In this document: positions 33,371 to 43,385 of the stretch, piece after piece
How the letters are laid out: each line of letters starts with the position of its first letter
Numbering within the stretch: position 1 is the first letter of the stretch
The notes under the pieces: model-generated
Seen by the model: the letters and a program-made list of their open reading frames with translations, nothing else
Databases searched by the model: none
What the model was told of the DNA's origin: nothing
Made by a program: the position numbers and the translations under genes
Assembly (NCBI GenBank): GCA_963971575.1
Contig: OZ020618.1
Location: 6,326,501-6,390,500, forward strand
Length of the DNA: 64,000 nt
Direction: 5' to 3'
DNA from: Liopterus haemorrhoidalis
Taxonomy: Eukaryota; Arthropoda; Insecta; Coleoptera; Dytiscidae

Positions 33371-35177
33371 GAGATGTATTCAAAAAGAACATTATAACCA
33401 TTTTTACTTAATTATGAAGTTTACTTAAAGTAAAAAGTAATTTTTTATATTTTTAATCCAATTTAATATCAAAAGTAAAATCGAGTTGCGACGTCAGAGT
33501 TTTCCAGAATTTAACTAAAAAAAAATTTCTTTACATTTAAAATATGACACTTATTTTTTTGTAGTATATGGAATACTAACAACACTTTTCACCCGGAGGC
33601 GTAAACTGTCAAAACACTTGCCTGAGCAAGAACTAAAACCGACTGACTACATAAAAAACTCGTTACCAAGTAAACTCGGTTCGATTGTTATAATGTTCCA
33701 TGTTTTTCTAGAGACTTGTTTCATGATTTCCAAGAATATGACTTACTAGAACTTTCCAGATTATTCCACGAAATTCCACCATAGGCGTCCCATGAGGGAA
33801 ATCAAAACATTTCCATCACAGCATGTATTGTATTTTAACTCAAAACTAAAGAATAACTCTTAGGTCCCTGCATTTTTTAAATAATTAAAATCAAGTGAAA
33901 TCGTTAAAATATTTATAGAAGTAAATTCCCTAAAAATATAAATGTTAAGAACTCTCTACCTAATAATAATAAGGTTTGGTTTGCACCTTGTGTTCAGAAA
34001 ATCTTTCCATAAGAAGAAGCCTCTTTTTTATGCCTTAAAACTTCACGAGTTTACAAATTTAGAAACACTCAGGCGTTCTGTTGATAGGCAAGGGAAAGCA
34101 GAAAGGTAGGGAGAGAGATGATTTAGCTACAACGGGCACTCCAGCTTTTTAAGTTTTAATAAAATATTATTATAGCAAGCCTGTAGCTGCAAACATTAAA
34201 TCGTTTTTACCTGTTGTTTGTCTGCTAAGCAAGGGCACGGACGTGAGTTCAATTCCTGTTTATATCAAATAATTTGTGTAAAAATATTTATAAAAATTAT
34301 AGGTTCTGCTTAGCCGTTCGCAACCTGCTTTAAACTGTAGGTGCCTTTCTGTGTACGCTAAAAAATGGACGTAATACTGACCATATTACTCTTGAATGTA
34401 CATAGATTGAAAACATGGTCAAGAAACCTGGAAACAGGATGATAAAAATTGATGATAATTATTGTGAAACATTAAGTTTTGTTTTTTCTATTAATTTAAT
34501 ATTATTTTAATATACATCAAATTATTTTCATATCTTGCGATACATATATATTTTTTTTTGTGAAACATTGTTTTTATCTTTTTCTTTTTGTTTATTTTAA
34601 ACGTTTTTAAACGATCCTTCAATAATAAAAACTATATTTCTCTTTTATAAAATAGAGAAATCATTATAAAAACGTTACTCGTTATTTTAACAAAAAAACT
34701 TCAATCTGACATGTGAGAAGCAGAAATCTATAGATTTTGCTAATTCCGTTTTGAAAACAGAAACGAATAGTTTCATTCAATTTTTCATATAGTGAACGAA
34801 ATCTTTTATGACAAATCTGTTTTTTCCTGAAACAGATTCTGTTATTTGTTATGATAGATTGAAGAAATTCTCAGTATTTTCTGTGAAGTACTTTGTGACA
34901 TTTGTCTTTTGTTCGTGATTTCATTTTGTAGAAGTAACGAATATGCGACACGTACCAACAACTTCACAAAACAGACTCAGATTTTAAATCACACTTTTTG
35001 CTAAATCACTACATTGCAAAAGATGAAGAGATCAACTGATGGAAGAAATAGAGAGTACTGGTATAAAAGATGCTTTAAAAGAACGTTTAACAGAACAAAG
35101 TTGCAAGTTTTTAATTTATTTCTTAACACTTATGCTATTTTGTTCACAAATTTATTTATTTTTTTAATCGTCTATTT
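33371..35177. other. Spacer
   Basis: AT-rich with no recognised gene. A B-box-like GTTCAATTC near 34250 is considered under rejected items. Confidence 0.5.
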
Positions 35178-35330
35178 CAGTGGTCGGCAACTTTTTATAT
35201 TTTTCGGCCAACTAACTTATTTTTTAAAGGTACGAATTAACACGAGCATTGAGTATGATATACAATACATATATGTATATATATATACGAAATCGAAAGA
35301 AAGTTCTTGACGAAATTAATATGGGTATTA
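35178..35330 (+). mobile_element. hAT-like left end
   Basis: CAGTGGTCGGCAACTTTTTA followed by TTTTTCGGCCAAC has typical hAT-MITE form. No right end was identified. Confidence 0.4.
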
Positions 35331-35684
35331 AATAAAATTCTTATGTCATACTCGTCATATATTTATTAAAACAATTTTTATCGAGACGTTTCGATTGGTA
35401 ATCCAATCATCCTCAGTCTAAAAATAAGGATACATATTGAAATATAACAAAATCGAAATTATTAGTCTTGTATTAAAGAATATTTGTGATGAAGAAATGT
35501 AAAAGTAAAATGAAATAACTAGAAAACTAACAATGAAACCAAAATATGAAAAACAAAACCAAGATGGCGCGAACTCCATTTTGTGTTACGTACGGTTAAT
35601 AATATATGTGCTACACACGTAAACTGAAAAACATTAAAATTAAAACAAAATGGAAAAACAATATTCTTTAATACAGTCATAATT
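35331..35684. other. Spacer, possible Penelope-associated repeat
   Basis: Around 35370-35420 the minus strand reads GAGGATGATTGGATTACCAA then TCGAAACGTCTCGAT, a block I associate with repeats of arthropod Penelope-like elements, though not securely. A Penelope nuclease relic lies 1.3 kb to the right. Confidence 0.3.
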
Positions 35685-35975
35685 AAATTATGACACGAGT
35701 AAACTCCCATTTCTAGTTAACTGATTTTTACCAAAAGTTGATCAACTCGTGCCATTGATGTCAAAAGCTTAAATATGAAGTTTCATAAAAATCCTTTTAG
35801 CCGAATTTGCTCTGCACGTGTACACGGACCGACAGACAGACCGACAGACAGAATGCTAAAAATAGTCAAAATGTTATGTAGGGACCTCAATTCGTGGATA
35901 TCCATCGAAATGTCAAAATCGGTATGATCACAATACCTCCCTTATATATGTTGGTGGTCGGTAAAAACAGATTCA
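35685..35975 (+). repeat. Dispersed repeat T (GACAGACA family), copy 1
   Basis: Inverse of 54653-55045. Shared landmarks are AACTCCCATTTCTAGTTAAC, AAAAGTTGATCAACTCGTGC, TGCTCTGCACGTGTAC, TAGTCAAAATGTTATGTAGG and TATATGTTG before GGTCGGTAAAAA. The central GACAGACC run is short here (about 25 bp) and expanded in the other copy. No coding frame. Confidence 0.8.
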
Positions 35976-36632
35976 CTTCTAAAATACAAGTGTGATGACA
36001 AACAAAAAACGCACAAGATGGCGCCCCTCAGACCTCGCGCCCCTGGCACTTGCCCCAGTGCCAGGGCGTTGCTACGGCTATGAATACAAGTACCAATGGC
36101 CAAGCCAGTAAATATGGACTATCATCCAGACTTTTATATTATTTACCATAAAACTTTTGAAGTGTGAACATTAACTGCTGTCAGTAAATGTTCTAATAAA
36201 ATAAATTTTTATTACTGCAACAGTAGTTAATATAAGAACAAATATAGGTTATGTAAACTTACCACAATGTAATAAAAACATGTTTTTATTACTATATCTA
36301 TAAATATTGAGCGAATCTAAACCTCGAGGACTCTTGACTTTGTATTTATGAAATATAAAAGCAGTGTACTACAAAGATACTTCAAAAACAGAGATTATAC
36401 CTGTATAAAGTTTTTGTTATCAATATTTGATTTCATCGGGAAATACGTATTTCCAGTGTATACACTTTAAAAATATCAAATATAACGAGGTCAACAAATG
36501 TATAATAGCATGAAAAATGGAGACTGACGTATGATTTTGAAAATATATTCTAGGTACTAATATTGAGGAGGTTTTCAACCGCCAGAACGACATGGTACTA
36601 ATACTATAAGTTCACGGAGTGGCGGCTCCTGA
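35976..36632. other. Spacer with GC-rich hairpin
   Basis: At 36020-36082 the text GCGCCCCTGGCACTTGCCCC then AGTGCCAGGGCG forms a hairpin and ends GTTGCTACGGCTATG, like a hAT terminus in reverse. Otherwise AT-rich. Confidence 0.4.
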
Positions 36633-37185
36633 GATATATTCAGTGGGAACAAATATTAATGGTAGGGAATACAAGCGCAAAAAACTTTTATTAACATATT
36701 TTTATCCCCTAAGTATACCAGATACAAAAATTTATAAAAAAATACCCTTTCACGGCCAGGTTAGTTTCAAAATAGGATCAAAATTAAAGAAATCAAATAT
36801 AACTCCAGCCTTTTATAATAAACATACAAATAAAAATTTACTCGTTAATAATAAACTAGATAAAACTGATTTACACAACAAAAGTGGAGGTTATCAAGCA
36901 TCGTGCCAAGATGGTTCAACAATATATATAGGTCTAAATGGTCGAAAATTTACCACGAGATTTGGCGAACATTTGAAAGCCATCCAAAATAAAAAAGTAG
37001 AACAGTCCAACATAGCAGAACTTATGATCTCCAATAATCATAACCTTTCCGTTAATGACTTTAAAATCCTACACATTCACAATAAAAGCCTTAAACTGAA
37101 CCGTTTAGAATACAGAGAAATTCACAAAAATATTAACTCTGGAATTCCCTTAATGAATGACCAGATTGATGTTTCCCTTATCTGA
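36619..37185 (+). pseudogene. Penelope-type GIY-YIG endonuclease relic
   Basis: C-terminal part of a Penelope-like polyprotein. Blocks are VSFKIGSKLKKSNITPAFYN, KTDLHNKSGGYQASC, TIYIGLNGRKFTTRFGEHLK, SNIAELMISNNHNL, FKILHIHNKSLKLNRLEYRE and IPLMNDQI. GGYQ...YIG corresponds to the GIY-YIG core, with the first Ile replaced by Gly, and GRKFTTRF carries the family arginines. The domain is open for 188 codons; the first ~45 are outside the usual domain. The nuclease nicks DNA to prime insertion in intact elements; without the RT this copy cannot move. Confidence 0.82.
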
Positions 37186-37245
37186 TAATATGCTTTACAC
37201 TTGTATTCCCTACCATTAATATTTGTTCCCACTGAATGTATCTGT
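36633..37245 (+). mobile_element. Penelope-like retroelement fragment with inverted flanks
   Basis: A GIY-YIG nuclease relic bracketed by about 40 bp of inverted repeat: ATTCAGTGGGAACAAATATT at 36641 and AATATTTGTTCCCACTGAAT ending at 37238, extending inward through AATGGTAGGGAATACAAG. Inverted or pseudo-LTR copies are a habit of Penelope-like elements. The reverse transcriptase part is absent. Confidence 0.75.
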
Positions 37246-38538
37246 TAAAAAATATGTTTAGTTTGTAATTTGAACTCCTGTAGTTGGCGTCACTGCCGAA
37301 ATACGTATAGAGTAATATTAAACTTATATTTGTGAAACTTACTGAGTGTTTTATTTATTAATCTTCTAGAAAAAATATTCCTAGACGTCCAGGATTATGT
37401 TGGCTTCTTACACTTATTAAATATCTACAAAACCCTGAAATGTATGAAAATTCACACTTCACATATTTTTTTTCACACTATCACACACCAATGACTTCGA
37501 TTTGAATGCAAAAACTTTAATTTTCCAGGTCTAGACACTAATAATAACTTTAATGTGCCTTTAGTATTATTTCATAGGTCGACAGTAGTCCAATTATTCC
37601 TTCATATTACAATGTCCATAAATTATTTAAATAGTAGTCCATAAAATTAATATAGTAGTTCTTAAACTGTATATTCAACGCATTTTCTCCCATTCACACT
37701 GTGACATAACAATTTTCATTAAAACTAAACTGTCCATCGCATATAAAATTCCATTTTGAGTTCCACTCGCGTTTAGTTGTCCAAACGCTGTTGATATTCT
37801 GATGTCTAGGGAACATGTTGACTTGTACGTGTATGGCCCTTTGAATGGACCTTTATAATACTGTTTTCAACTCCCTAATTGGCTTATTTTTAATGCATGT
37901 TTATGTACTCTCCTCTTGATAATGCGTTTTGAAGCAATTCTGTTTTATATTTTGTTTGCGAAGCAAAAGGATTCTTTGATATCTAAATTATTATCCAGGG
38001 GAATCTAATGGACTGATTTCATTTCTACTTGTCAATTTTAATGGATTCACTTTTATCTTTAATTCAGTTAAGGGTATAAAGGATTGTATAATAAATTTGT
38101 TTAATATTTTTCTAAATGTATTTTTGATATTAAATTACAACTCAGGTGGATAAGTTAAAATTATAACATGGAATAATGGAATTTGGATCTGAAGAAAACA
38201 CCTTAAAGTTGTATTAAAATAAGGGATCAAAGCCTAAAAGATGTCACACAGGAGCACACCCAGGGGGGGAGTTCACGGGCTTGCACCCCCCCCCCCCCAA
38301 GAACTAAAAAAACAAGTGGTTTTGTCAAAATACAAGTGACGATCTTTTTTAGTTCATTACTTGTAATTTGGAAGTGAAGTCCATTTTTTAGGACAACACA
38401 ACAATTGTATTTTGAAAAATAAAATGTTTTTGGCCAGCAAATTATTTTCTAAACCCTTGCAAAGTGTTCCATGGTACAAATGGTCGCATACCTTGTAACC
38501 ATACCCTTTTGCATATTGAAACAATTAAATTACTATTA
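37246..38538. other. Spacer with dispersed repeats
   Basis: 37422-37437 carries the module TATCTACAAAACCCTGAA; 37465-37565 is the inverse of 5762-5862. Near 38265 a C/G-rich block (CCAGGGGGGGAGTTCACGGG) precedes a 15-C run. No gene seen. Confidence 0.5.
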
Positions 38539-38715
38539 GGTGGGCATTACACTATAAAAGATGTTTTACAAATATATTTTATAAAATATAATTGACGTGA
38601 AATATGCCAGTGTAATAGGCCATCTTTTATAAAATATTTCTTTTGTAAAAGATATTTTATAAAATATATAGCCTTCTGCTAACTTTGATAAAAGATTCGA
38701 CAGTTTGAAATCAAC

Positions 38716-38870
38716 ATGGCGGAAGGAAAGTCCAGTTGGTGTGTTTCTACAACGAAATTATTCATTTCGGAATATGAGGGGTATGAAATGTTGTATAACC
38801 ATCAACATTTTGATTACAAAAAAATAAATAAAAGCTTAGAGGCATACAGCAGTATTACAAACATAATAAA
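38716..38870 (+). pseudogene. Harbinger Myb/SANT-like protein, 5' part
   Basis: ATG followed by WCVSTTKLFISEYEGYEMLY, HFDYKKINKSLEAYSSI and TNIIKT, the start of a MADF/SANT-like DNA-binding domain of Harbinger accessory proteins. Similarity stops near 38870, after which the same reading frame passes into antisense of the transposase and ends at 39003. The frame is therefore a fusion artefact beyond about codon 52. Confidence 0.7.
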
Positions 38871-39299
38871 AACTCTTCCTTCATCGCATAGTAAATGGTC
38901 TCACATGTTTCTGGGATTATGCTTGAAAGGGTGCATTGAGGTATATGACTGCTGTACTATAGGCTTGTGCAACTCTCTCCTGTTGCCAGAAATCGAAGAG
39001 TAAAGGCGTTCCTCAACGCTTATAGGATTTCTTAATTGTATCTGTTGTCGGAAAATAAAGCAAGATATCTTCGAAGATAATATTGAAGACATTTTCATCC
39101 ATTCTCAAGAAATTATTATACCTTCTAGCATCTTCACATTGCAGTTCCCGAAGTAGGTTTTGGTGTGTTCCTCTAAGGTCATGCCTCGAAATCCATGGCC
39201 TTACCCAGATACGTCTTCTTTTTCATTTCTTTTTCAACACTAAGCATAACCTATTGCACTAATTGCAGCTGCACAAGCAATAGTGCGATTGTCGTCCAT
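38868..39299 (-). pseudogene. HARBI1-like nuclease, 5' part
   Basis: From the ATG at 39299 the minus strand reads MDDNRTIACAAAISAIGYA, then through frameshifts RRIWVRPWISRHDLRGTHQN, LLRELQCEDARRYNNFLRMD, ENVFNIIFEDIL and finally SIIPETCETIYYAMKEEF. These are N-terminal blocks of Harbinger transposases. The catalytic DDE core would lie in the deleted part. Confidence 0.75.
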
Positions 39300-39445
39300 T
39301 TTGTTTATTGATATTTTATAAAACTTTTCACACAGTGTAATATGCCAGTTTGAGATACGTAGAAAAAAGTTTATAAAATATATTTAATAAAATATTTTAT
39401 AAAAGATCTTTGTCAAAGATCTTTTATAATGTAATGCCGGCCTTA

Positions 39446-39490
39446 CACGGAACCCCAGGATTCCGCGGCACACAGGTTGAATACCACTGC
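39446..39490 (-). mobile_element. hAT terminus
   Basis: Minus reading from 39490: CAGTGGTATTCAACCTGTGT then GCCGCGGAATCC. It is cut off by the Harbinger insertion at 39443. Confidence 0.5.
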
Positions 39491-39532
39491 CCTAGATGAA
39501 AGGGAAGGTCAAGAATTTAAAACTTTTCCAAT

Positions 39533-39889
39533 GTGGACGCATTGGAAGCTGGTGAATACTGTGTTGGTACCTTCTTAGATCTCAGCAAAGTATTTGACTG
39601 CATCTCGCATAAAATTTTATTAAATAAGCTATATCTTTATGGTTTTGATGAAAACAGCTGCTTCTTGCTTAGATCATATCTATTGGATAAGAAACAATTT
39701 ACTCAGCTTGACAACAATAAATCTAAAACTCTTCCTTTACAGTTTGGTGTTCCACAAGGTTCCATACTTGGTCCGTTACTCTTTTTAATATATGTTAATG
39801 ACATACTCCTTTTTATGACTTCTAAAACAGTTCTATACGCAGACTACACAACATTATTAGAGAGAAACTCTAATATAAGTGCAAAATAA
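39533..39889 (+). pseudogene. LINE reverse transcriptase fragment
   Basis: Non-LTR RT palm region: GTFLDLSKVFDCISHKILLN, LYGFDENSCFLLRSYL, then FGVPQGSILGPLLFLIYVND and VLYADYTTLLERN. The catalytic F/YADD box reads YADY, so its second Asp is lost, and SKAFD is SKVFD. 5' and 3' parts are missing. It abuts a Tigger fragment at about 39888. Confidence 0.9.
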
Positions 39890-40286
39890 GGAGGCAAAAA
39901 AATGTATGGCCGTGTTACAGCGTTATTTTCTGCAGCAAGGAAATGAAGGGAGCCCTGCATCCACACTGTATACCTGTGCTGATTTTGTAGAAGTGAAATG
40001 TTACAAAAACAAAAGACAGATTACACTTGACGCATTTTTGCATTGAATTAAATTGTATGTACCTATTTATTATTTTATTTTGGAATTTATTATTACTTTT
40101 TCTTAAAAGTTTATATTTTTTGGTTATATGTAATTTATAGTTTTGTCCAAGAGTTTATAAAATAAAATTATTGAAAGAAAAATATGCATTGTTTAATTTT
40201 ATGTGAAATTCGCTTAATTGGGGCGGCCGCTTAATTGGGCCAAAATGCCTAAGTCCCGATGTGTCCCAATTAAGCGGAATCGACTG
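39888..40286 (+). mobile_element. Tigger/pogo element, 3' fragment
   Basis: The right end ATTAAGCGGAATCGACTG is followed by TA and matches the complete copy at 52023-52602 along its length. It encodes the transposase C-terminus: EAKKCMAVLQRYFLQQGNE, TCADFVEVKCYKNKRQ and ITLDAFLH before a TGA at 40042-40044. The tail QITLDAFL is close to a PCNA-interacting (PIP) box, a feature known from pogo transposases. Confidence 0.82.
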
Positions 40287-42218
40287 TATTGAATTTTGTA
40301 TGTGAAATCTTATGTACCTAATAATGACTGACTAAAAACAATAGATGTTTATGTAATTTGGTCAGTAAATTATTATTATTATTATTATTATTAAGGTACA
40401 TTATGCTCAAGGTAGAACAGTCTCTCCTACTTTGTTGTACGAAACTCATCGTTCCCATACGTTTCAAACTGAATACACCACTGGTCTTGTCAGTGTTCAT
40501 ATATTTCGATGTTCTTCTCATGTTTTCTCTAATTTATTATTTGTAGTCTCAGTCCGACCCTGTAAAATTCTTTCCTTTCCAATTGACCAATGGAATCCTG
40601 GGAAATGTCAAAGACAGGAAGTCTATGTTTTTCACACTGCCATGTTTGGCAAGAATCCCAGCAGATATGCAAGTTTTTAGTGTGCTAAATAATATATTTT
40701 ACTGCATTTGACAGATATTTATAACCTAGAAATTTGAATGCGTTTAATTCACGCAGTTATAAATTCACGCAAATTTTAATGATTTGAAAAATAAAAACAT
40801 AGAACAATAAATTTAAAAAATAATGTTATGGTAAGGAGTATAAGAGGGATACACAAAACAAACATAGAATTATTATGATTGCAAATAGAAATATATTTAT
40901 ATTGATGTAATTTTGTTTTTTTATTTTATTCTATTTTATTATAATTTTTCGTGGAAGATTTTGGGGACGCCACTGATTTCCTGTGATACCTGAGGGGGTA
41001 GAAGGGATGTGTGAAGGAGCGATTGAGCATGCCTATTCTCAAGGGTAATGCATTTTTAATGCGACTCCATTTAGATTTCTTTTTTTGTTTCGCTACTTTT
41101 TTTCCTGATACCACAAAATGACATTTCAGCTGGTAAAAGCAATTTCTGTACGACAAAGATGGACACACACATTTCTCTGGCAAATGGCTGTACTTCTGAC
41201 ATAGAAAAAAATAATGCAAAAGGCGTTAAAAGGACTCTGGTTGAGAAACTAGAATACTATAACATTTCTGATCATAGAAATTGATATGTGAGGTAAAAAT
41301 AAAGAAGAGATTAAAATTACTGTAAAGAAAAAACATTTTACTGTTAATGATTTATTTACACCTTTTCAATCGGGGTTTCCGAGATTTCTGAGATTTCCGA
41401 GATTTCCTTTTCATGTTACATTTACAAAGTCTCAAGTTACAATAATAAACAAGTCTACCCTTACCTTGAATGCCCTTTCTAAGAAATAGATTATTTTTTT
41501 ATCATTTAACATTTTAAATATTTTACTCTAATTGAATGATTATACTGAATTTATTTATGAAATTTTATTTATGAAATAATACCAAAATTACCTCCCTTAC
41601 AGGTGCAAGTAAGAGCTGACTGTACTTAAGTAACTATTTTGTATTGTTTATTATGAAAACGCGGAGCCAGGAAGCGTCCAATCATCCATACATTACACCG
41701 TGCCTGAATAGGAGTGTATATAAACTTAATTGTTGAATAAATTATTATATCAGTTAATTATCATGAAGTTTGTACTATCTAAAGTTAATGCATTTAGTTA
41801 GAAAGTTATCTGTTAGTTGACAGTGCAGATACGTACATTTGCAGCTTCCTGCCGTTTCCAAATCGAACAAGAATAATTGGTAAACCACGTAATGAGTACA
41901 ACAGACCTACTCTGATGCAGGTACTTGCAGCTAAAATTGCAGATACCACGAATTAATCAAACTGAAATTAACCAACTTGGATAAATTGTTTAAATTGTAA
42001 CTAAAATCCAACACAATCGAAATTTTGAACCAACATCATCATTACAAAATAGAACAAAACTCTTTTCATTACTTCTTCAAACTATTCTATTTAGCGAGAA
42101 TTTAAGATAACTAGAGATTTTACACCTAATGGAACAATTTTAATTTAGATAAAAACTTAACTCGACTGACAGAAGAGCTCAGTTGCATATATACAATACA
42201 TTACTTTAGAAAGAGAGA
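40287..42218. other. Spacer with (ATT)n and a hAT end
   Basis: An (ATT)n tract is at 40370-40393. A hAT-like terminus read minus from 40975 starts CAGTGGCGTCCCCAAAATC. At 41372-41408 GAGATTTC(C/T) is repeated. No gene recognised. Confidence 0.5.
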
Positions 42219-42246
42219 CGCCATGTTATGACGTCATAACATGGCG
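42219..42246. promoter_or_regulatory. 28-bp perfect palindrome centred on a CRE-like TGACGTCA
   Basis: The half-site CGCCATGTTATGAC is followed immediately by its exact complement. The centre is TGACGTCA, the full cAMP-response/ATF site. Location in no recognised promoter. Regulatory function is inference; a MITE end is the alternative. Confidence 0.4.
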
Positions 42247-42270
42247 GAGACCAGCCCAGTTGATAAGAGT

Positions 42271-42334
42271 GCTGGATCTAAATTCAGTTTATGAGAGCCG
42301 TACTGGATCTAAATGCATTTTATGAGAGCCGTAA
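42271..42334. repeat. 31-bp tandem duplication
   Basis: CTGGATCTAAATTCAGTTTA then TGAGAGCCGTA occurs twice back to back, the second copy with two changes. Confidence 0.85.
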
Positions 42335-43064
42335 AAGAGTACCATGGTTTACAGATTCAGAATCGAAAATACTCTGAATGAACTAGAGTTAAAACCTATT
42401 TTAAAGACGACAACAAGAAAAAAATAAACTGCAGCGCTCTATTGGACTCGTCAATTTTGAAACCAATTAGATATAGTTTAAATTTAGAAGGTTTTCGATC
42501 AAGGTCACTTATTTCCACTCACAGTGGCATCTAGTAAATGAATTGCTAATCCGTAGTTTGTCTATCAGCTTAGTTCATTTTTTAAGCATAGCTAAGAGAA
42601 ATATGCATATTTATTGTTCGTGTTTATGAGAATTAACATTTTTAAATCCGTAGAGGAGACACTGGTAAATATAGAGGGATGGCAGAGTCATTATATTTAG
42701 AATTTAGACTGATAAAATGTTTTTTTTTATTCTGCTTTATAGGATACTCCCGCAATTATCTTTGTTAAGCGTGTTTGTAATTTAAAAATACGTTCCACTT
42801 ATGGACTGTGTCCTCATACAGATAAAGCGTAAGATATACTGAAAGAGTGAATAATAAGAAATATGTAAAATATTCAACGATACGTAGTTTGCTAAATTCC
42901 TAAAAAGATATATATTACATCACTTTCTTGATAAGACAGATACGTGTTGATTTCATTTAATAACTGGGTCTATTTGAACAGCTAGGGAAGTAACAGAAGA
43001 AGAATTATTGAAATTATTTATGTTATGAGAAGATTATTAGCTTTATTATTATTTAGACTTAATT
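42335..43064. other. Spacer
   Basis: AT-rich with no gene seen. Confidence 0.5.
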
Positions 43065-43385
43065 TGTTGGTAAGAAACTATGTGCTTTTTTAATAATTTC
43101 CTCATTTGGTACAAGGTCTATATGACTAAGATCGAGTAAGAATGGTTATATCATCAGCATATAAAAATAAGAATAATTGTCGAAAGAAATAGGGAAATCA
43201 TTTACATAAATCAAGAACAGGAGTGGTCTTAAAATTGAGCCTTGCGGTACGGTACAGTTAACCTAAGGCGGATCTGATATTGTATCATTAATTTTTATGT
43301 ATTGTACACGATTATGACATTATTAAAGCACTACTGTCCGCTTCAAGACCATATTTTTTTAGTTTATACAATATTGCATGGAAGA
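43065..43385 (-). pseudogene. LINE reverse transcriptase fragment, second type
   Basis: The minus strand, with frameshifts, reads ILYKLKKYGLEADSSALI, TVPQGSILRPLLFLIYVNDF, then LYADDITILTRS and DLVPNEEIIKKAHS-like text. The catalytic YADD box is intact, but frame changes and stops make it dead. It differs from the RT at 39533. Confidence 0.75.

Larger units (their letters stand above)
38539..39442. mobile_element. Internally deleted PIF/Harbinger transposon
   Basis: 904 bp, flanked by TTA on both sides (38536-38538, 39443-39445), the classic 3-bp Harbinger target. Ends are GGTGGGCATTACACTATAAA and, inverted, GGCCGGCATTACATTATAAA. It keeps the start of both Harbinger genes in convergent orientation: a Myb/SANT-like protein from the left and the nuclease from the right. 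Confidence 0.9.

Noticed and set aside
34225..34262. B-box-like GTTCAATTC suggesting a tRNA or SINE
   Set aside because: No matching A box at the normal spacing and no folded acceptor stem.
36619..37245. Hammerhead ribozyme expected near Penelope elements
   Set aside because: I looked for CTGATGA plus GAAA cores around the fragment and found none.
38871..39003. C-terminal part of the apparent 95-codon protein starting at 38716
   Set aside because: Beyond about codon 52 it is antisense to the HARBI1-like relic, so it is not genuine protein.
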